Assembly: GCA_027922465.2 (NCBI GenBank)
Contig: BQMF02000162.1
Location: forward strand, 806,001-870,000
Reading direction: 5' to 3'
DNA length: 64,000 bases
Source of the DNA: Turritopsis dohrnii
Taxonomy: Eukaryota > Cnidaria > Hydrozoa > Anthoathecata > Oceaniidae
The position numbers were made by a program, and so were the translations under genes. Positions 57,390 to 64,000 of the stretch are shown here, in pieces. Positions within the stretch are counted from its first letter, which is position 1. Each line of letters opens with the position of its first letter. Under the pieces are notes generated by a model. It was given only the letters and a program-made list of their open reading frames with translations. It was not told the DNA's origin and did no database searches.

Positions 57390-59758
57390 CTAAAACAAAA
57401 CGTGAACAAATTCGAAATTCAAAATATATTATATTATGGTGAATTAGAACCAAGTCACCTACCATTTATTTCACTAATTTTTTAAATCCATAAATGAAAT
57501 AAAATATATTCTCACAGAATATACAGTCAATAGTCAAGATATACGAAAACAGAACTGTCCACATAAAATAATATTTCCCATTCTACTAGCACGTTTTCAC
57601 TAGACAGTCCACCTCACTCCACAAAACAAAATCCACCCAAAGATTTAAAGACTAACGATTTGCTCTGCAACTTATTTTACTTACTTATGGCACGATAGCC
57701 GTACTTTCCAAACAGACGGAAAGCTAGGATCAACATTATGTTCAACAACTTTAAAATCGGGACTTAAGCAGTATGTTTGAACCTCAAAACTGTTAGTTAT
57801 AAATCGTATCATTATAGATCATAACAGGCCGATTTTTGAACTGTAAAGAAGAACAATTGAGCAGTGGGGTTTTGGTTATAGCTTACCTAAAGTCTGTATT
57901 TGAAGTCTTTGAATTCAATTTGAAGTCAAATCCTTAATTTGTATACAGAGACGCACTGATGTTGTTTATATCAGAAAGTCAAGAAAAAGCGTAAGAATTC
58001 ATAAAAAAATAGAACGAAGCATATTCATGACATTTTATGAGTGATTAATTTGTTGTTGTGACACCGCCTCCATATCTTTAAATGTTTCACGAATGAGTGG
58101 TGAGCCTTTTCTTTTAAAACATGTGAATCATTGTCAATTTATTTCTAATTTCTGTTTGCGCTTGTCATTTTTAACATTGAGCATTTCATTAAGGATGATT
58201 TGATATCCAAATACCCTGTTCTTTTTTAATTGCTTTCATGAATATTTGTATAGCTGGATGAAATGAACTAAACACTTTCATGATTTTTACTGATTATTTG
58301 TTGATATTACATCAAATTTTGATGACAATAAATAATATCTTTGTTTTAAAGTTCCTCCCAAACATTAATTGACGGATCAGTCCAACCCAAATGGCAGATA
58401 CTAATCGTTAGAAGAAACTTTTGCATTTACTCAAATAATTATATCTCGCTACTTTCTCTGCTATGATGGTTTCACATATCCCGTTGCTATGACTTTTGTC
58501 TTTTTCCTTCGCTCACTAAATACTTTCGTAGCCGCAAGGTGACCGTGTTTCACAACGAATGCAATAAATAAAACAGAGCTTGTATGCTTTACAGTTACTG
58601 ATGCGGCGAAACGTCGGAACACAGAATTGAAGCTCAGCTATCTACAATTCATTACTCTAACCCACCATGCACTAAAAATAACGCATTTATGAAATAAACA
58701 AGCGGTATATGACGAATCCCTTTAATACGAACCTCTATAATCCGAATGAATTTCAAGGTTCCTCAACTTATCATTTCCTAGCAAAAACACTATAGTTCGA
58801 ACTTTCCCCTAAATTGAACGTATGTTTGGTCTCTTTTCAATGTTCAAATGACGAAGAGTGTACTGCGTTTCCAGAATAAACATCAAAACATGCAGAAAAG
58901 AATTTAATATTATCTTTATCGTAGACACTTTGAAAACCTGCTTTCTCATTTTAGGCTTGATTTGTTTTAATAAGAAAAGAACTTCAATAAAAATTCATAA
59001 CATGAAGGCAGACACAAAAATTCTGTAAGTAATTTTTGTTGACGTCTCAAATTCTGCGACCACATCGTTTCTTCTTTTTATTTTCACTTGCTTTCCTTCA
59101 GTTTATTGCTATGCCATGTAATGTTCCACTTACATCACACTTACTACTTTACTTCAGCTAAATATATGACTGGGACTGGACATAAGTTACGTCCAAGTTG
59201 AAAGAATGATGAACTGTTATGAAGGTTGTGAGAAAACTGAAGAAGGGGATCTCCACGAGAGATCCTATCATTTTTTTTTTATCTTGTTTGCTTACTATTC
59301 TATTCTGTGATGGGTAGACCCATTACTGTTCTGATGAATAATTCTCATTACTAACTTCGAAACACTGCAAAACATAGGTACTTATCAGAATCTAATATTT
59401 TGGAACCCTTTGTGAGTTCTAAATTGGACTTAAGGGTACTCGTAGACAACCTAATAATTTGACTAACTCTAAGGATGGATTTTTAATTCGACTTCGTATC
59501 ATTGCAACAATTTAGTCCTCGATAACCTGTCGACATAGACATATATGTTATGTTATACATACATGCTATAGCCCCCTTGCCACCCTGCTCCGCGGTCGTA
59601 CTGAAAACGAAAACGTGAGAATAGCAGTACTTCCGATAAATTTTCCTTGGTTCCTTTATGATTCTGTCTCTCGAAGTTCAAAAAACAAACTTCAAGGCAT
59701 TATAAATAAACTTCTTAGCCCAAGTGTATAATTTCTGCTCTTTTGCGATTCATTGAAG
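57390..59758. other. intergenic, no gene seen
   Basis: AT-rich sequence; no supported exon, RNA or clear transposon. Confidence 0.4.
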
Positions 59759-59802
59759 ATGAATATCTTGTACGTTGTCGTCCACGTTGCCGTCGTACTT
59801 TC
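59759..59802 (+). CDS. possible signal-peptide first exon, unidentified
   Basis: MNILYVVVHVAVVLS followed directly by a strong donor (TTTC|GTAAGT). A TATAAATAAA box lies at about 59699-59708, some 50 bp upstream, giving a plausible core promoter. No downstream exon was recognised in 59.8-61.5 kb. Confidence 0.35.
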
Positions 59803-61523
59803 GTAAGTTCCCTATTGCAGATAAACCGACTGATATTAAAAATCCATATCCAGGGAAAAAGTGCAGTATACTTCGAACATCAATGAGGTGATAAGTTTGT
59901 TTCAATCATATTATCTTATGCAATGAGCCCACCCTCAATATTGATGAGCACATGGGCGAAACAAAACGTTTTTGTATTTGGTTTTTTCAGGGAATTCTAT
60001 CAACTAATTTTTTTCATTTTTAATGCATAATAAATGTGTGCATTATTTATTCATAGTTCATTCAACAACATTCATTTTAAAAATAAGTTGAATTACTAAG
60101 TTTGGTTCAGAAGAAGAAATCCACTGAACCAGTAGAATGAATGTTTTTATTTGTCGCATATCTTTTTTAAAAGTGCCACACGGGAGGAAACTTTCCTGAT
60201 CCTGCACGTGGCTGGCATTCTTTGATGCAGTATCTTCGTTCTCTCAGATTGGGTATTCAGTTTGAACATTTTGTTCGGCCAAACCAATGAATTAATTCGA
60301 TATTACGAAAGTTCGTAGGTGAAAAGTGTTTGGATAGATTTAAAAAGATTTTCGCCATCTGCAGTGGTAATAATATTTGATTTATTCGTTTCATATTCTA
60401 CAAAATGGTTTTTATTTTACCTAGCTTTAATTCCTCACCTTTGCTAGCTTCTTTTGGTTTATATGCTTCTTCAAATCTTTCTTTTGGGACAACAAAAAAT
60501 TTGAAGACATACTTTTTAATATAACAAGACAGGGGCGGACGCAGAAATATTTTGTAAGTACAGCTCAACTTTTCGGATTCCAATAAGTATTCCGATTCTC
60601 GATTATTATTCGGGACAACCCGATTTCCGGAAAAATGCCGTCCAGACGAGTTAACAGACGAGTTCTGTCGCAGTTAATCACGGTGAATCCCAGACAACAA
60701 AATTACCTTTCACTAAGCACTGCAACCACAGAGCCATAAGGATAGAAGCCAAAATTTAAGACTTTATTCGATATTAGCACAACAAAAGTAAATACAACAT
60801 AATATAAAATGTCAACGTCTTTTATGTACAAAGTCATAAAACTAGTATTCTATATCCAATAAAACATGTTCCTTCTGTTGTACGAAAAACCTCCTAGTAT
60901 GCTCACTTTCAATAAAGTTCCAGTTCCAGACTTGATTAAATTAACTTAATGTTTGTTGCTGCAGCAGTAGGTGCTGATACTGTTAATGTTTCTAAAAAGA
61001 CAGACAATGAACAATTCAAAATTAAGATATGTTAGTACCAAATGGAATGTAGGTGTTGGGTAACCCCATCACTCGTATCGCGGACCCTAAAAAACGTCAG
61101 TTGTCCCTATTGGTTCTCGAGATATTTCCCCAAAAACGTCAAGTTCGATTGAGGATGCAATGCAATGATTCCACTGTGATACAGTAAAAATAACTGACGT
61201 CACGCCACGTGCTATTATACTAATCGTCGATTATCACTGGTCTAACGAAAAAATGACCATGATTAAGAAGATTTCGACCGTAAAATTAAAAAAAAACAAA
61301 CACTCTCTAAATTAAATGTGTTACACAGGCACGCGGATTAGTATAAGTAGATAGATATTATTATATTTTATATTATATTTTCAGCTACGAAATGTGGTTG
61401 TTTTGTTCTTACACAAAAGTGCTTTTAATGTCATCTAATATCATTCAGGTATTGGATTAACTGAATTGTGAATGTGTTTTATAGGTCACTCAACTCAAAC
61501 GTTCAATATCAGTGAAGTGGAGA
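59803..61523. other. no supported gene
   Basis: A minus-strand open stretch at 60398-60583 (FKFFVVPKERFEEAYKPKEA) has protein-like composition, but I recognise no family or splice context. Otherwise nothing is seen. Confidence 0.35.
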
Positions 61524-62941
61524 ATGGATTTTAAAAAGCCAGAACAGTTACTATGTCTACTTACATTGACATGTAAGTCTTCTCTTCTTCATTGTACGAA
61601 CACATTTGCAGGGGGACCGGGATTTTCCAGTCCTTACGTTTTCCTTAATAAACTACACTCTTTTTTTTTATAAGAACAATTTTATAAGAACAATTGAGGG
61701 GCTGAAAATGGCCAAAAAATAAGAACGATTTAAGAACAGCTCTGTTTTCTTTTTTCTCCTTTTCTTGTTGAAAAATGTAACAGAAGATATTCTAGTTTTA
61801 CAGTTTAAAATTAAAAGAATAAAAACTAGGTTCAAAAAGTAAACATAAGTATATGATAATTGAAGCTTCGAAGCTTTTTGAAACTAGATTTCTGTGTAAA
61901 AATAGCCCATAAATAAGAACAAAGTTAGAAACAATATGAGGCTGAAAGTGGAAACAAATTAAGAACAGTTAAGCCTCAAATTTCATGGTTCTTATAAAAA
62001 AGAAAGAGTGTACTCCTTCGCCACCGACTTACTAGATTAGCATGCTGCAGTTGTGACGGCCTGTTAAAGTTGTTACTCACTAAAATCTCGATAATTCGAG
62101 AACCTTCTCGATAATCTTTTATCATGGTTGGATGCAGTTTTGGATCGAGATCGACTATTAATTGCCATTTTCTTTGACTATATAAAAGTTAGTGTTAAGA
62201 CAAGTCTTCTTCCGTTAAAAATAAAGGGGACTTCTGGTTAGGCGTGTTGGAGTCCAAGTTAGCTACTGAGACTGCTTGATTTCTTTTCTTTAATAGCGCC
62301 ATATACAATGGGCAGATTTGTTGAAAAATCACTGCGGGGGAGTGCGTTTTTATGTAATTGCACATTGTTTCAATACAAATGGTCTTTATGGCAGTGACAT
62401 TTTCACGGTTTTACCCAGTAGGTATAAAAGTGGGCGCTATTACTGGTCAAAGAGTTATGTAGACATGCTAGCCGCAAATAAAAGTGGGCGTTACAACGGG
62501 TCAATAAAAATAAATGGGGATGAAATGAGCTGATTTGTACTGACAATTATACTCTTTTAAAAATTTATTTGTTCTTGAGAAACTTTTTTACAACAGGTTT
62601 CTCTACATCTGCAAGCAATATAAAACCTGTCAAAGATAATGTAGTCGGCGCTTTTGGCAAGAACGCATCTTTGCGCTGGCAGATCCCATCGTCAAACGAA
62701 CACAGTATGTCATTTATACTGATGAGTCCAAAAAACGTGGCAATAGTCCGAGGTGATACAAACAGGCAACTGGTAACCAAAAAGGGTATCGAAATATACG
62801 GGAACCGAATTTCTGCGGTATATGGCAACCATTCATATGTCGTTACAATTTCCTCGCTCCTTCTAAACGATGCTGGGTATTATCGTTTGACGGTTGCTTT
62901 GAAAAATTACGTCACTACTGCTATTCATCTGAAGGTTGAAG
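61524..62941 (+). CDS. Ig-like (V-set) secreted/surface protein, 5' part, Alr-like
   Basis: Exon 1 (61524-61572) encodes the signal peptide MDFKKPEQLLCLLTLT and ends in phase 1 at GTAAGT. Exon 2 (62597-62941) continues in phase 1 (CFSTSASNIKPVKD...), encodes one complete Ig-like domain and ends phase 1 at GTAAGG, the usual phase for shuffled Ig exons. The domain has VVGAFGKNASLRWQIP (B-C strands), VTISSLLLNDAGYYRLTVAL (E-F-G strands, with D-A-G-Y-Y) and a final AIHLKVEG. Both canonical disulphide cysteines are replaced (Leu or Arg before W; Leu after DAGYYR). Cys-less V-set-like domains are a described trait of Hydractinia Alr allorecognition proteins. Further Ig, stalk, membrane and cytoplasmic exons should lie beyond 62942, probably past the window edge. 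The Alr assignment is inference; a generic Ig-family member is the alternative. Confidence 0.75.
61656..62010. mobile_element. 355-bp MITE in intron 1 of the Ig-like gene
   Basis: The ends CACTCTTTTTTTTTATAAGA and GGTTCTTATAAAAAAGAAAG(AGTG) are flanked by TA at 61654-61655 and 62011-62012. TAAGAACA units repeat inside. It is non-coding. Confidence 0.75.
62309..62418. mobile_element. 121-bp MITE family, copy 4 (intron 1 of the Ig-like gene)
   Basis: TGGGCAGATTTGTTGAAAAATC and CACGGTTTTACCCA match the copy-1 termini at 24506-24626, with the AAAAATCACTGC internal segment conserved. Confidence 0.65.
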
Positions 62942-63125
62942 GTAAGGTCTTAAGTTTTGTAGAGAATTTGTACACGATGTTTGCATCAAGATCTGTTGTA
63001 TCACATATTTTCGCTTCAAAGTTATTCGTATCATTTCACCACCCAGGGTTCTTTAAGATTCTTTACTTAAGGTGTCTGTTATAAATAAATGACTACTCTA
63101 GTTCAATTACTGTAATTTTTTTAGC

Positions 63126-63375
63126 AGTAGTGGCTTAGTGGTTAAAGCATTGAGCTTAGGAACCCAATATTGAGGGTTCAAACCCCGCTGAGGTCGGGTG
63201 TTGAAAAAGTCACGACACCTGGAGGTACTGCAACTAGCTCGATTCCCTGATGTATTTTGGGGGAAATGGAGGCTAGTCGGGGAGATTAACGCTATGATGA
63301 ACATCCGGAATATGTAGCCCCTCTCTTTGTAGTGGCTTCGGCCTTGAGTGATTAAAAAAAACAAAAAAAACAAAA
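63126..63375 (+). mobile_element. tRNA-derived SINE with poly(A) tail
   Basis: A box-like TAGTGGCTTAGTGGTTAAAG and perfect B box GGTTCAAACC (about 63177-63186), a body with CACGACACCTGGAGGTACTG, and an A-rich tail at about 63353-63375. It is downstream of exon 2 of the Ig-like gene, presumably intronic. Confidence 0.8.
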
Positions 63376-64000
63376 CAATTACGGTAAAATCTATAGCTAG
63401 ATGGTTTACTCGTAAGAGGTAACCATCCACTGTGCACGTAATGTAAACACGGGGCAATCCCAAGGTCTATCCAAAATCTTTACGCAATCCGAAGTAACTT
63501 AGCAATACTAGCAGACAAGATGAGACGTGTGACCATTCCTGAAATTATTACAAAGCTTAGCTTTGGTGATATTGACGGTCCAAATGATTTTGAATCGGTG
63601 AAACTTTCAACAAATTTGAAGAACTTCCGAAGTTTGTCCAAATCTGAAAAATAACTTGCAAATTCGAAGTTGACACCTTTGTTTTTTGGAAATTTCTAAA
63701 TTTGAGAATATGCTAGTGAGTTTATGTAAACGTTCCATGAAATAATTCATCACTTAGAGTAGCTGGAGAAACTGCAACTAGCTACAATGCGCTTGCCTAT
63801 GTTTCCATTATTTAAAGGACAGAAAGGACTTTTGATTTATGAAAAGTTCCAATGACAGAGTTTACAGAGTTTAATTAAATGATAAATGATGCCCTTCAAT
63901 TTCAAGTTATGGAAGTTCGGATTTAAGAGCTGTGACTTTAGTTCACTAACCGCCATAAAACATTGCTTTGAAATGCTCGACGACCAGTGTGCACAATGTC
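63376..64000. other. no gene seen; probable intron of the Ig-like gene
   Basis: No Ig-like or other exon is recognised before the window edge. Confidence 0.4.

Noticed and set aside
63126..63200. Functional tRNA gene
   Set aside because: Good B box, but the body and poly(A) tail mark a SINE.

Overview
This is an AT-rich animal genomic window: genes are split by GT-AG introns, there are no operons, and the intergenic space is mostly short inverted-repeat transposons, tRNA-derived SINEs and CR1/L2-type LINEs. The gene content fits a cnidarian, and a hydrozoan is my best guess. A Hydractinia-Alr-like Ig exon, a cGAS-like nucleotidyltransferase, secreted PAN-PA14 proteins and a P2X7-type Zn-binding domain all point that way. 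The species is inference; nothing in the sequence names it.

Layout. 0-6 kb: a complete six-exon U1A/U2B''/SNF-family gene on the minus strand (5998 to 2366), after a nested pair of MITEs. 6-16 kb: an RT fragment, then a dense transposon nest. It holds two inverted copies of one TA-flanked MITE, the left one itself interrupted by other elements and a SINE. Between them lies a foldback element with minisatellite-like inverted ends and a broken integrase-like transposase. 16.3-17.9 kb: an intact single-exon cGAS-like receptor gene (Mab-21 fold, complete GS/E-x-D/D active site). 18-22.9 kb: an orphan signal-peptide exon, a LINE 3' fragment and a large mariner-like foldback MITE. 22.9-26.6 kb: a complete six-exon RBM41 gene (minor-spliceosome RNA-binding protein), followed by a decayed P2X7-type domain. 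28-35 kb: SINEs, a 5'-truncated LINE with an open RT, an OTU-protease pseudogene, interstitial TTAGGG repeats and another SINE.

35.8-56 kb: a tandem duplication of a secreted PAN/apple - Cys-rich - lectin-like - PA14 gene. Both copies are intact with identical exon phases. Intron 3 of the second copy has swollen from about 0.3 to about 10.5 kb by three-level nesting: a CR1/L2-type LINE, a PIF/Harbinger transposon inside that LINE's ORF, and a second LINE inside the Harbinger. The first gene copy supplies the unoccupied-site reference, and the Harbinger target duplication (TAA) and terminal repeats are still exact.

56-64 kb: mostly featureless DNA with two possible orphan exons, then the 5' end of a secreted or cell-surface Ig-like gene running off the right edge.

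The two RNA-binding genes are housekeeping splicing factors (U2 and probably U12 snRNPs). The cGAS-like gene, the PAN-PA14 pair and the Alr-like Ig gene are plausible innate-recognition genes. Their co-location is suggestive only.
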